In this document: positions 5,882-11,216 of the stretch, piece after piece
Numbering within the stretch: position 1 is the first letter of the stretch
How the letters are laid out: the number at the start of each line of letters is the position of its first letter
IMG/VR virus record: IMGVR_UViG_3300042472_000320
Coordinates: 1 to 20,943 of that record
Reading direction: 5' to 3' (one strand)
Origin: a virus
DNA: 20,943 bases
Program-made: the position numbers and the translations under genes
The notes under the pieces: model-generated
Databases searched by the model: none
What the model was told of the DNA's origin: nothing
The model's input: the letters and a program-made list of their open reading frames with translations, nothing else

Positions 5882-7414
5882 ATGAATACACAACTAGGAG
5901 AACTAAGCGCATTGCTTGGTCGTGTTGAGCGTGTAGCGCCAGCCATCACGGCTGACCCTGCGCTCCATGCGTTAAGCAGTGCTCACGATGGCGAAGTCGC
6001 TGTAGACCTCGCCCAGCCTCTCTTCCCATTCCAGCGTGCTGGTGTGGCGTATGCCCTCAAGCAACGCCGTGCCATCATCGGAGATGAGATGGGGCTGGGT
6101 AAGACTCCACAAGGCATCGCAGTAGCAGTGCACGCACACAAGGAGGGACACAAAGTCCTCGTTGTAGTGCCACCATCGCTCCGCATCAACTGGCAACGCT
6201 CCTTCGCACTGTTCGCACCGTGGCTGACAACAGCCATTGTGTCGGGCAACAAAGTGACGGCTCTTCCCAAAGCAGATGTGCTCATTATTGGTGACAGCAT
6301 CATTGACACTTGGTCAGTGAGACTTGCTGGCGCCAAATTCGGCGCACTGATCGTGGACGAGGCGCACCGTGCGAAGAATGCGAAGTCGGGACGCACCAAG
6401 GGCATCTCACATATCGCAAAGTCAATCCCGACTGAGGGTTATGTGACGCTCTTGAGCGGAACGATCATCGTGAACCGCCCGAACGAATTGATCTCGCCAT
6501 TGTCAATCATTGACAGGCTTGACCGAGTGTTCGGTGGTAAGTCAGCGTTCCTGTTTCGTTACTGTGACCCGATCCACAACGGCTGGGGTTATGTGTACAA
6601 CGGAGCAACCAACACCACTGAGTTGAACGACAAATTGCGTGGCACCTGCTATGTGAGGCGTAACAAGTCAGATGTGTTGAAGGAACTACCTGCCAAGCGC
6701 CGTGCTCAGGTTGCTACCGAGATCAGCAACACCGATCTCGTGGCATATCGCTCTGCCGAAGAGAACTTCCGTGACTTTGTCATCGCCAATGGCGGTGTTG
6801 AAGCGTGGAAGCGAGCCTCTAAGGCTGAAGTGATCACACGCCTGAATGCACTGCGCAGACTGCTCGGTGTCGCAAAGATCCCGTATGTGGTGGAGCATGT
6901 AGAAGAACTTGTCGCACAAGGCGAGAAGGTCATCGTGTTCGCACATCACAAAGAAGTCATCGCACAACTAAGCAGTGCTCTTCATGAGCACGGCGTAGTC
7001 AAGGTGGCTGGCGGACTCAGCGATGTGCAGAAGCAGGAAGCAGTTGACGCATTCCAAACTGGTAGCGCCAAGGTGTTCATCGGACAATTTCAATCCGCTG
7101 GTGTTGGTCTCACATTGACCGCATCATCGCATGTCGTGTTCGCTGAATTGCCATGGGAGCCAGCCTCCGCAGTACAAGCCGAAGACCGTGCGCATCGCAT
7201 CGGTCAAGACAACGCTGTGGTGGCATGGTGGCTACTGGCTGTAGACAACACAAGCGAGATCCCAACAGTGGACGATCGCATGTGGGCGCTACTGAATGCC
7301 AAACACGAGACAGTCTCGGCTGTCTTGACGGGGCACGGTGAGGACATGGGCGCCGAGGGTGCGACAAGCATCACTCAATCGCTCATTGAAGGCATCATCG
7401 GCAACGGGGTTTGA
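5882..7414 (+). CDS. SNF2-family DEAH-box helicase/translocase, 510 aa
   Basis: An ATP-dependent DNA translocase of helicase superfamily 2, SNF2/SMARCAL1-like. Visible motifs: FQ at 50-51 in the adenine-recognition region, Walker A GDEMGLGKT at 67-75, DEAH at 159-162, motif III LLSGT at 190-194, motif V-like SAGVGLTLT around 407-415, and motif VI QAEDRAHRIGQ at 432-442. The two RecA-like lobes are complete and about 510 aa suits a minimal phage enzyme with no extra domain. Related phage proteins are thought to act in replication, recombination or fork remodelling. The start is set by the P5 hairpin of B4. It is the largest and best-identified rightward gene. Confidence 0.95.
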   Translation: MNTQLGELSALLGRVERVAPAITADPALHALSSAHDGEVAVDLAQPLFPFQRAGVAYALKQRRAIIGDEMGLGKTPQGIAVAVHAHKEGHKVLVVVPPSLRINWQRSFALFAPWLTTAIVSGNKVTALPKADVLIIGDSIIDTWSVRLAGAKFGALIVDEAHRAKNAKSGRTKGISHIAKSIPTEGYVTLLSGTIIVNRPNELISPLSIIDRLDRVFGGKSAFLFRYCDPIHNGWGYVYNGATNTTELNDKLRGTCYVRRNKSDVLKELPAKRRAQVATEISNTDLVAYRSAEENFRDFVIANGGVEAWKRASKAEVITRLNALRRLLGVAKIPYVVEHVEELVAQGEKVIVFAHHKEVIAQLSSALHEHGVVKVAGGLSDVQKQEAVDAFQTGSAKVFIGQFQSAGVGLTLTASSHVVFAELPWEPASAVQAEDRAHRIGQDNAVVAWWLLAVDNTSEIPTVDDRMWALLNAKHETVSAVLTGHGEDMGAEGATSITQSLIEGIIGNGV

Positions 7415-7426
7415 TCGTGGGCGCTC

Positions 7427-7483
7427 GGCGCCTCATGGTCGGCGCCAGTAGCGACAGACGGTGCGTTCTTGTCCTCACGAGAA
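7427..7483 (+). other. Two extra hairpins between the helicase and leader B5
   Basis: GGCGCC (7427-7432) pairs with GGCGCC (7441-7446) over an 8-nt loop. TTCTTGT (7466-7472) pairs with ACGAGAA (7477-7483) over CCTC. No T-run follows either, so they are not intrinsic terminators. They lengthen the gap between helicase and next gene to 188 nt, the longest between two genes in the window. I see no small gene in it. Confidence 0.6.
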
Positions 7484-7495
7484 CCCATCACAGTG

Positions 7496-7597
7496 CATCA
7501 CGGGCGCAAGCCCGTGATGTTCTGACAGTACATTGGCACACCGCTTGTGTATTGTCAGAACATCATCCGATGTTCAAGTAAGCGACCTGAGGAGGTC
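7496..7597 (+). promoter_or_regulatory. Type B structured leader, copy B5
   Basis: H1 is CATCACGGGC-GCAA-GCCCGTGATG (7496-7519). H2 is 7520-7532/7548-7560, extendable to 17 bp (7516-7532/7548-7564). H3 is GAACATC-ATCC-GATGTTC (7558-7575). The strand GAACATC can pair with GATGTTC at 7516-7522 or the identical GATGTTC at 7569-7575. The upstream copy is also partly used by H1, so three states compete. P5 is GACCT-GAGG-AGGTC (7584-7597), 5 nt before the ATG at 7603. Confidence 0.87.
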
Positions 7598-7602
7598 AAG
7601 CC

Positions 7603-7839
7603 ATGCAAGAAAACACATTCACGCATGTCAGAGATCGTGACAACCTGTTCGTTGAACAGACTGTTACTTTAAACGCTGACGGCATCACACACTCTTATAG
7701 CGGTCGTGTTTACACGATTGCTTTAGGAAATGAAGTCAACATCATCAACGAGAGCCAGTACGGCGATCTAATTGAGATGCTGGCAGACATCAGCCGAGCA
7801 GTGTTTCTGCGCAAGCGTGACAACCAAGTAAGCGCCTAA
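7603..7839 (+). CDS. Hypothetical phage protein, 78 aa
   Basis: Unrecognised. It looks like a small antiparallel beta sheet (DNLFVEQTVTLNADGITHSY, then VYTIALGNEVNII), followed by a C-terminal helix with LIEMLADISRAVFLRK. There are no cysteines or membrane segment. It starts behind leader B5 and is the first of a two-gene unit with 7850. Its stop TAA lies inside the loop of a degenerate version of the Shine-Dalgarno hairpin (CCT-AAGG-AGG) that serves the next gene. Confidence 0.85.
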   Translation: MQENTFTHVRDRDNLFVEQTVTLNADGITHSYSGRVYTIALGNEVNIINESQYGDLIEMLADISRAVFLRKRDNQVSA

Positions 7840-7849
7840 GGAGGGCACC
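7835..7849 (+). promoter_or_regulatory. Minimal Shine-Dalgarno hairpin overlapping a stop codon
   Basis: CCT-AAGG-AGG sits directly before the ATG at 7850. The upstream gene's TAA stop (7837-7839) falls in the CCTAAGG part. It looks like a shortened P5 without the rest of the leader. A similar arrangement is seen at about 10568-10578 (GCCT-TTAGG-AGGGC, with the stop TAG inside). Confidence 0.5.
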
Positions 7850-8065
7850 ATGTACAACTTAAATATAAATCTCAGCGGAGGCATTGATCGCCGTGGATCC
7901 GAACTGGACATCCTGTACCAGTTGGTTGAAGAGGGCATGGAAGCCATCTACAACCGACTCGGTGACGATGGCATTTATCCATGGGGAACTGTGGAGCAAT
8001 ATGTCGCTGTACAGCGGAAGATTCAAAATGCTCTCGGAGAGATCTGTTCTAAGAACGGCTTCTAA
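7850..8065 (+). CDS. Hypothetical phage protein, 71 aa
   Basis: Unrecognised. After a short beta-like N-terminus (MYNLNINLSGG) the protein is mostly helical (LDILYQLVEEGMEAIYNRL, then VEQYVAVQRKIQNALGEI). It is acidic with one cysteine near the end and has no membrane segment. It is 10 nt downstream of the gene at 7603 and uses AAGGAGG 5 nt before ATG, so the two are co-translated. Leader A8, the only Type A copy this far right, follows its stop. Confidence 0.85.
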   Translation: MYNLNINLSGGIDRRGSELDILYQLVEEGMEAIYNRLGDDGIYPWGTVEQYVAVQRKIQNALGEICSKNGF

Positions 8066-8074
8066 TTGAGATTC

Positions 8075-8158
8075 CCCTAGCGCCTCGGGCGTGGCGTTCA
8101 ATCGCAACTAGGGACTGTGAACACCCGTTCACTACAAGTAAACAAAGCCTGAGGAGGC
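8075..8158 (+). promoter_or_regulatory. Type A structured leader, copy A8
   Basis: P1 CCCTAG 8075-8080 / CTAGGG 8108-8113; P2 CGCC-TCG-GGCG 8081-8091; TG 8092-8093; P3 GCG-TTCAAT-CGC 8094-8105; linker AA; P4 GTGAAC-ACCC-GTTCAC 8117-8132; P5 GCCT-GAGG-AGGC 8147-8158, 3 nt before the ATG at 8162. It lies 3.9 kb from the nearest other Type A copy, with Type B copies in between. P4 changes both strands relative to A1 (GTGAGC to GTGAAC, GCTCAC to GTTCAC). Confidence 0.86.
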
Positions 8159-8161
8159 ACC

Positions 8162-8398
8162 ATGAAAGTAAGTCAAGCAATCAAGTTATTGAGTGAGATT
8201 GATCCTGACGAAGAGATCGCTATCTCTTGGTGGGAATCAAACTTGTTCACTGACGAAGACAACAACAAACTGTTGGCAGACTCAAAACTGTGGCTCAGTG
8301 CAGTCGCAGTGTTTGACGCCAACGGTGGTTACGACAGTGTTAACCAGTTGGTTTGGGATTACCTCAACTACGACATCAAACAAGAAGGAGAGTTCTAA
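8162..8398 (+). CDS. Hypothetical phage protein, 78 aa
   Basis: Unrecognised. The N-terminus MKVSQAIKLLSEIDPDEEIAI resembles the opening of many small phage proteins of the type 'helix, then DPD-x-E-I-x-I strand'. The rest contains several Trp and acidic residues and ends in a short helix. It has no cysteines or membrane segment. Its TAA stop overlaps the next ATG by one base (TAATG), and AAGGAG just upstream serves that next gene, so the two are translationally coupled. It heads a three-gene unit (8162, 8398, 8691). Confidence 0.86.
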   Translation: MKVSQAIKLLSEIDPDEEIAISWWESNLFTDEDNNKLLADSKLWLSAVAVFDANGGYDSVNQLVWDYLNYDIKQEGEF

Positions 8399-8694
8399 TG
8401 TCAATCGGAACACCAATAGGTGCGTGGGCAATCATCCAATGGAAGGACACGCAAGACGAAAGCGAGGTGTACATCTCGTTTGGCACATGGAATGAGAACG
8501 AGTGGAACGGCGAGTATGACTCGCTGGGCAACCGAGACGATGAGGTCTTCTTCTACTGCGAAGACGGCGAAGAAGAACTCAAGTCGCTCGTAGGCAACCA
8601 TGTAGACAACAACGGACAAGACTTCGTGGTCTTGTCGTACGACATTGACTACAAGATTCCACTGGTACTCGCTGACATGGAGGTAGACCAATGA
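8398..8694 (+). CDS. Hypothetical acidic phage protein, 98 aa
   Basis: Unrecognised and strongly acidic (many Asp/Glu, for example EDGEEEL around residues 55-61). It looks beta-rich at the N-terminus (WAIIQWKD, EVYISFGTW) and may be a small beta-sandwich. I place the start at the ATG overlapping the previous stop (TAATG), with AAGGAG about 7 nt upstream; an in-frame ATG 45 nt earlier lies inside the previous gene and has no such site. It overlaps the next gene through ATGA. Confidence 0.82.
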   Translation: MSIGTPIGAWAIIQWKDTQDESEVYISFGTWNENEWNGEYDSLGNRDDEVFFYCEDGEEELKSLVGNHVDNNGQDFVVLSYDIDYKIPLVLADMEVDQ

Positions 8695-8948
8695 GCAAAG
8701 TAATGCTCGGTACTGGGTTGTTATTAGACAACCACTACGGCGTCTACAGCGCCATGGAAGCGTGCAGGCTCGCACGAGAACTCGGGTGGGATGGGCGCCA
8801 GCCCACCGACATTGAGGACTCGTGGTATCAAGAACAGGTAGCCACGGAATGGCTGAATGATCAAGTCGCTACTGACGGTCACTCATTCGGCTGGCACGAG
8901 GGCGGGTACCTCTACATGCCACAGGCATGGTGGGAGGATGTCGCTTGA
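8691..8948 (+). CDS. Hypothetical phage protein, 85 aa
   Basis: Unrecognised. It contains two predicted helices (AMEACRLARELGW and YQEQVATEWLNDQVA) and a Trp-rich C-terminus (MPQAWWEDVA). There is one cysteine and no membrane segment. The start overlaps the previous stop as ATGA, so translation is coupled. It ends the three-gene unit; leader B6 begins 7 nt after its stop. Confidence 0.84.
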   Translation: MSKVMLGTGLLLDNHYGVYSAMEACRLARELGWDGRQPTDIEDSWYQEQVATEWLNDQVATDGHSFGWHEGGYLYMPQAWWEDVA

Positions 8949-8955
8949 TTGGGAA

Positions 8956-9065
8956 CATCACGGGCTACGGCTCGTGGTGCCCTCACAGCCCATAAATTCT
9001 GTTTGTGGGTTGTGAGGGTACATAGTGCCCGATAGATTAGTTAATCCCTATGACCTGAGGAGGTC
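8956..9065 (+). promoter_or_regulatory. Type B structured leader, copy B6
   Basis: H1 is CATCACGGGC-TACG-GCTCGTGGTG (8956-8979), with a UNCG-type loop instead of GCAA. H2 is 17 bp, 8980-8996/9002-9018, with a 5-nt loop. H3 is GGGTAC 9016-9021 / GTGCCC 9025-9030. GGGTAC can pair with GTGCCC at 8977-8982 or the identical GTGCCC at 9025-9030. P5 is GACCT-GAGG-AGGTC (9052-9065), 2 nt before the ATG at 9068. It opens the thirteen-gene packed operon. Confidence 0.87.
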
Positions 9066-9067
9066 TT

Positions 9068-9427
9068 ATGTTAGAGCCAGTAATCAAGATGTCAGTTGAG
9101 GAATGGGAAGAGCAGTACAAGCCCATCGTCAATCACCTAGATGCAGATGCATCGTGGTCAGACGATGAAGGCAACGGCATCATGTTTGAAACATACGGTG
9201 CCGAAGTTGACCATGTGTTTGATCAGCCATTGCATTACACATGGACATATGTGGACGGCGAGGAAGGCACATACATCATCGCTGGACGACACATCGTTAA
9301 CCGCATCGGTTATTTCATAACTGAGAACCAGTGGGACGATGACTTCAACACCAAGTACGAAATTCAAGTAATAAGCAATGAGGATTATTACCAAACAGCG
9401 TTAGACCTTGAAGGAGGCAACCAATGA
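9068..9427 (+). CDS. Hypothetical acidic phage protein, 119 aa
   Basis: Unrecognised. It is acidic and rich in aromatics, with a beta-strand-rich middle (YTWTYVDGEEGTYIIAGRHIV, about residues 57-78, paraphrased by position) and no cysteines. The start follows leader B6, with only 2 nt between P5 and ATG. It is the first gene of a run of closely overlapping small genes to 12568 and has an ATGA overlap with the next. Because no further leader appears until 10109, B6 probably governs several genes. Confidence 0.86.
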   Translation: MLEPVIKMSVEEWEEQYKPIVNHLDADASWSDDEGNGIMFETYGAEVDHVFDQPLHYTWTYVDGEEGTYIIAGRHIVNRIGYFITENQWDDDFNTKYEIQVISNEDYYQTALDLEGGNQ

Positions 9428-9642
9428 GCAAGATCAATTTTGACAATGTGGATGAAGGTACCGAGGTAGAAGTACTCGTGCAGATATCCCCGAGGGAGAC
9501 ATTCCCGTACACAGGGATTGTTTCACGAGTCAGTGACACCGAGTTGTCAATGTGGACTACAGACAGCCCGTACGACACCTACGAGAACGAGCGTGAGATT
9601 GACATTTCACTATCCAAGATCATTGAACTGGACATCTTCTAA
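9424..9642 (+). CDS. Hypothetical small beta-rich phage protein, 72 aa
   Basis: Unrecognised. The pattern EVEVLVQISPRETFPYTGIV followed by SRVSDTELSMW looks like a small SH3-like or Sm-like beta barrel, and the chain ends SLSKIIELDIF. No cysteine or membrane segment. GAAGGAGG lies 5-12 nt before the ATG, and the gene overlaps the previous one by ATGA and the next by one base (TAATG). A nucleic-acid-binding barrel is one possibility, based only on predicted strand pattern. Confidence 0.84.
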   Translation: MSKINFDNVDEGTEVEVLVQISPRETFPYTGIVSRVSDTELSMWTTDSPYDTYENEREIDISLSKIIELDIF

Positions 9643-9842
9643 TGCACAGCGTGGCGCAATACTTCAAAAGCGAGGGGACGGTTCCTTCAGCGGTAATCGC
9701 ATGTAACCACGACTTCCGTCCAGCGTCTGACCTACCTTCCGATGTGTGGAGGTGTGTCAAGTGCGCTGAGAACGGTTGGGACAGCCAGCAGACCCAGTAC
9801 GCACCATGCAATGGCAACTGCCGTTGTGGGGGCGAGCAATGA
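9642..9842 (+). CDS. Cys-rich zinc-finger-like microprotein, 66 aa
   Basis: Contains C21-x-H23 and C38-x2-C41, with a Trp two residues before C38, the usual layout of a small zinc finger in which the first two ligands are Cys and His. A further cluster C56, C60, C62 lies near the C-terminus. The fold and metal binding are inferred. The start overlaps the preceding TAA (TAATG); the stop overlaps the next ATG (ATGA). The ribosome-binding site is weak, so it may depend on coupled translation. Confidence 0.8.
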   Translation: MHSVAQYFKSEGTVPSAVIACNHDFRPASDLPSDVWRCVKCAENGWDSQQTQYAPCNGNCRCGGEQ

Positions 9843-10129
9843 TCCTCGGTGGCTATCCAGTAGTGCGCAGGGACTTGGTGGAGGCGGATCTCTTGATCCC
9901 CTCCGTCAATACCAACGAGTACTACGGGCAAGAGCAACTGTCCAAGATGAAGTACATCGGCAGTGTCAATGAGCAGTTTGAGGATGACGATTCGGGCGCT
10001 TACATCAAGTTCTACGCACCTGAGGGTCATGTCGTATACCTGTACAACATTGACTTGGATTGGATTGAAACATCACTAAGTAACCCTGTAACACCTATCA
10101 ACAACACTGATCTGAGGAGGTCATCATGA
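9839..10129 (+). CDS. Hypothetical phage protein, 96 aa
   Basis: Unrecognised. It starts MILGGYPVVRRDLVEADLL and continues into a beta-rich, acidic region (YIGSVNEQFEDDDSGAYI, then HVVYLYNIDLDWI). I chose the ATG at 9839, which overlaps the preceding TGA as ATGA, over an in-frame ATG 63 nt earlier that would overlap the zinc-finger gene heavily. The last codons contain the Shine-Dalgarno hairpin (10109-10122) for the next gene, so this protein's C-terminus LRRSS is encoded by a regulatory element. Confidence 0.82.
   Translation: MILGGYPVVRRDLVEADLLIPSVNTNEYYGQEQLSKMKYIGSVNEQFEDDDSGAYIKFYAPEGHVVYLYNIDLDWIETSLSNPVTPINNTDLRRSS
10109..10122 (+). promoter_or_regulatory. Isolated Shine-Dalgarno hairpin inside a coding end
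   Basis: GATCT-GAGG-AGGTC matches the P5 hairpin of the Type A and B leaders, with one T.G pair replacing C-G. It has no Type A or B structure in front, because the upstream sequence is coding. It ends 3 nt before the ATG at 10126. It shows that P5 can exist without the rest of the leader. Confidence 0.75.
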
Positions 10130-10371
10130 AGCAATGGAATGTAAGTATCTCGCTCCAAACGGGCGTGTATCTAGAAGGAGTCAGTGCGAGCGACCCTGCG
10201 ACATTGATCGCAGGCGATCTCAACTACAGCGATGTGGTCACGGCATTGATTGCTCAATTGCAATCAGGTCAAGCAACACTGGACTGGGTAGTGGAAGAAG
10301 TACAAACACTGGACGGTCGTACCGTGCGGTTTGACGATGAGGATCGTGTATGGCTCGGAGATGCAGTATGA
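10126..10371 (+). CDS. Hypothetical phage protein, 81 aa
   Basis: Unrecognised. A beta-like start (KQWNVSISLQTGVYLEGVSA), a helix with VVTALIAQLQSG, then DWVVEEVQTLDGRTVRFDDE. It is acidic without cysteines or membrane segment. Its start is set by the isolated GAGG-loop hairpin 3 nt upstream and overlaps the previous gene (ATGA); it overlaps the next the same way. A small sheet-helix-sheet fold is likely. Confidence 0.84.
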   Translation: MKQWNVSISLQTGVYLEGVSASDPATLIAGDLNYSDVVTALIAQLQSGQATLDWVVEEVQTLDGRTVRFDDEDRVWLGDAV

Positions 10372-10574
10372 GGCTCCGAGACATGATGGTCATGTTGCTC
10401 GGCATTACCGATATGGAAGCCGAGCAAGTACACAACTTCTGCTGGGACACAGAGATGTATCCCGACATGCAGAAGTTAAAGACTGAAGCCTCAGTGGCTG
10501 ATGTCAAGGCGTTCTTCGCACATGCGTGCGATGAGTACAGAAAAGCAAACAACATTCAAACAAAGAGCCTTTAG
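10368..10574 (+). CDS. Hypothetical helical phage protein, 68 aa
   Basis: Unrecognised. Starting at the ATG that overlaps the previous stop (ATGA), the protein begins MRLRDMMVMLLGI and is helical throughout, with VADVKAFFAHACDEYRKA near the end. Two cysteines are too far apart for a metal site. An in-frame ATG 18 nt earlier is possible but lies inside the upstream gene. The stop TAG is embedded in the Shine-Dalgarno region TTTAGGAGGGCAC of the next gene. Confidence 0.8.
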   Translation: MRLRDMMVMLLGITDMEAEQVHNFCWDTEMYPDMQKLKTEASVADVKAFFAHACDEYRKANNIQTKSL

Positions 10575-10582
10575 GAGGGCAC

Positions 10583-10717
10583 ATGGATAACGGATTCACC
10601 ATTCACATAAGCGAGCATTTCATTGACTGCTTTGTGTGGTTTGTAATTGGGGTCTCTTATGGGATCGTATTAACACGGGCAGTAGACATGTTCAGAGACA
10701 GAAGGAAGGCAAAGTAA
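10583..10717 (+). CDS. Single-pass membrane microprotein, 44 aa
   Basis: A 44-codon gene from ATG at 10583 to TAA at 10717. After a short polar N-terminus (MDNGFTIHISEH) a hydrophobic stretch covers residues 13-31 (FIDCFVWFVIGVSYGIVL), followed by a basic tail (FRDRRKAK). Hydrophobic core plus positive tail suggests one membrane helix with the C-terminus in the cytoplasm. AGGAGGG ends 4 nt before the ATG. The stop overlaps the next ATG as TAATG. No function can be assigned; small phage membrane proteins can include holin-like or exclusion factors, but nothing here proves that. Confidence 0.75.
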   Translation: MDNGFTIHISEHFIDCFVWFVIGVSYGIVLTRAVDMFRDRRKAK

Positions 10718-11013
10718 TGGGACACATCAACGCACTAGGCATGGCGGAAGCCGTAGGGGACGGGATGATTGAACTACGACAGGCGCTCGCATGGCACCTG
10801 CAGAGCAATCACTACCCAGCAGTACCACTGAACATGGTTGATCCATGTGTAGTGGCAATTCAGTTAGTCACCGAAGGTGAACACGACAGCAATGTCTCGC
10901 TTCCCGACGGAATCTTGTGGCGAGGTCAGCCAGTTGCTCCAGCGTGGGCAGTGGTAGACGCACACCACCTTGAAGCATTCATTGACATCAGCGAAGAGGA
11001 ATGGGGCTTCTAA
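10717..11013 (+). CDS. Hypothetical phage protein, 98 aa
   Basis: Unrecognised. I place the start at MGHINALG (10717), which overlaps the previous stop as TAATG and has GAAGGAAGG upstream; an earlier in-frame ATG at 10636 lies inside the membrane microprotein gene. The protein has an N-terminal helix (EAVGDGMIELRQALAWHLQ) and a C-terminal acidic end (DISEEEWGF). One cysteine, no membrane segment. It overlaps the next gene by one base. Confidence 0.83.
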   Translation: MGHINALGMAEAVGDGMIELRQALAWHLQSNHYPAVPLNMVDPCVVAIQLVTEGEHDSNVSLPDGILWRGQPVAPAWAVVDAHHLEAFIDISEEEWGF

Positions 11014-11216
11014 TGAACGAGTACCAACTGACCGCACAGCGCTTAGGCAAAGTGCAAAAGCATTCATTCACTGAGGTGGATGATCATGAAGCAACATTCA
11101 AAGCAATCTTCTACATCCTTGATCAGGCAAAGACCAAAGAGATGTGGGCAAAGGGTCGCATTGAATTGCAGAACACCACAACCAACGAAGTGCTCAAAGT
11201 AATGGAGGCAAAGTAA
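11013..11216 (+). CDS. Hypothetical helical phage protein, 67 aa
   Basis: Unrecognised. Mixed charge, mostly helical (EATFKAIFYILDQAKTKEMW, then NEVLKVMEAK), without cysteines. Start chosen at the ATG of TAATG; a second in-frame ATG 12 nt earlier is inside the previous gene. The ribosome-binding site is GAAGAGGAATGG within the preceding coding end. The stop again overlaps the next ATG (TAATG), so three successive genes are linked this way. Confidence 0.82.
   Translation: MNEYQLTAQRLGKVQKHSFTEVDDHEATFKAIFYILDQAKTKEMWAKGRIELQNTTTNEVLKVMEAK

Noticed and set aside
1770-8113. Pseudoknot between the TTCAAT loop and ATTGAG near the upstream stop
   Set aside because: ATTGAG is clearly present in only three of eight copies (A2, A3, A8), and this hexamer is common in the window, so chance is likely.
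1348-8158. CRISPR-like array from the regularly repeated leaders
   Set aside because: Repeats are kept in structure rather than sequence, each ends at a start codon, and the material between them is coding, not short spacers.
1348-9065. Intrinsic terminators at every leader
   Set aside because: None of the Type A or B hairpins is followed by a T-run, and all are placed directly ahead of ribosome sites.
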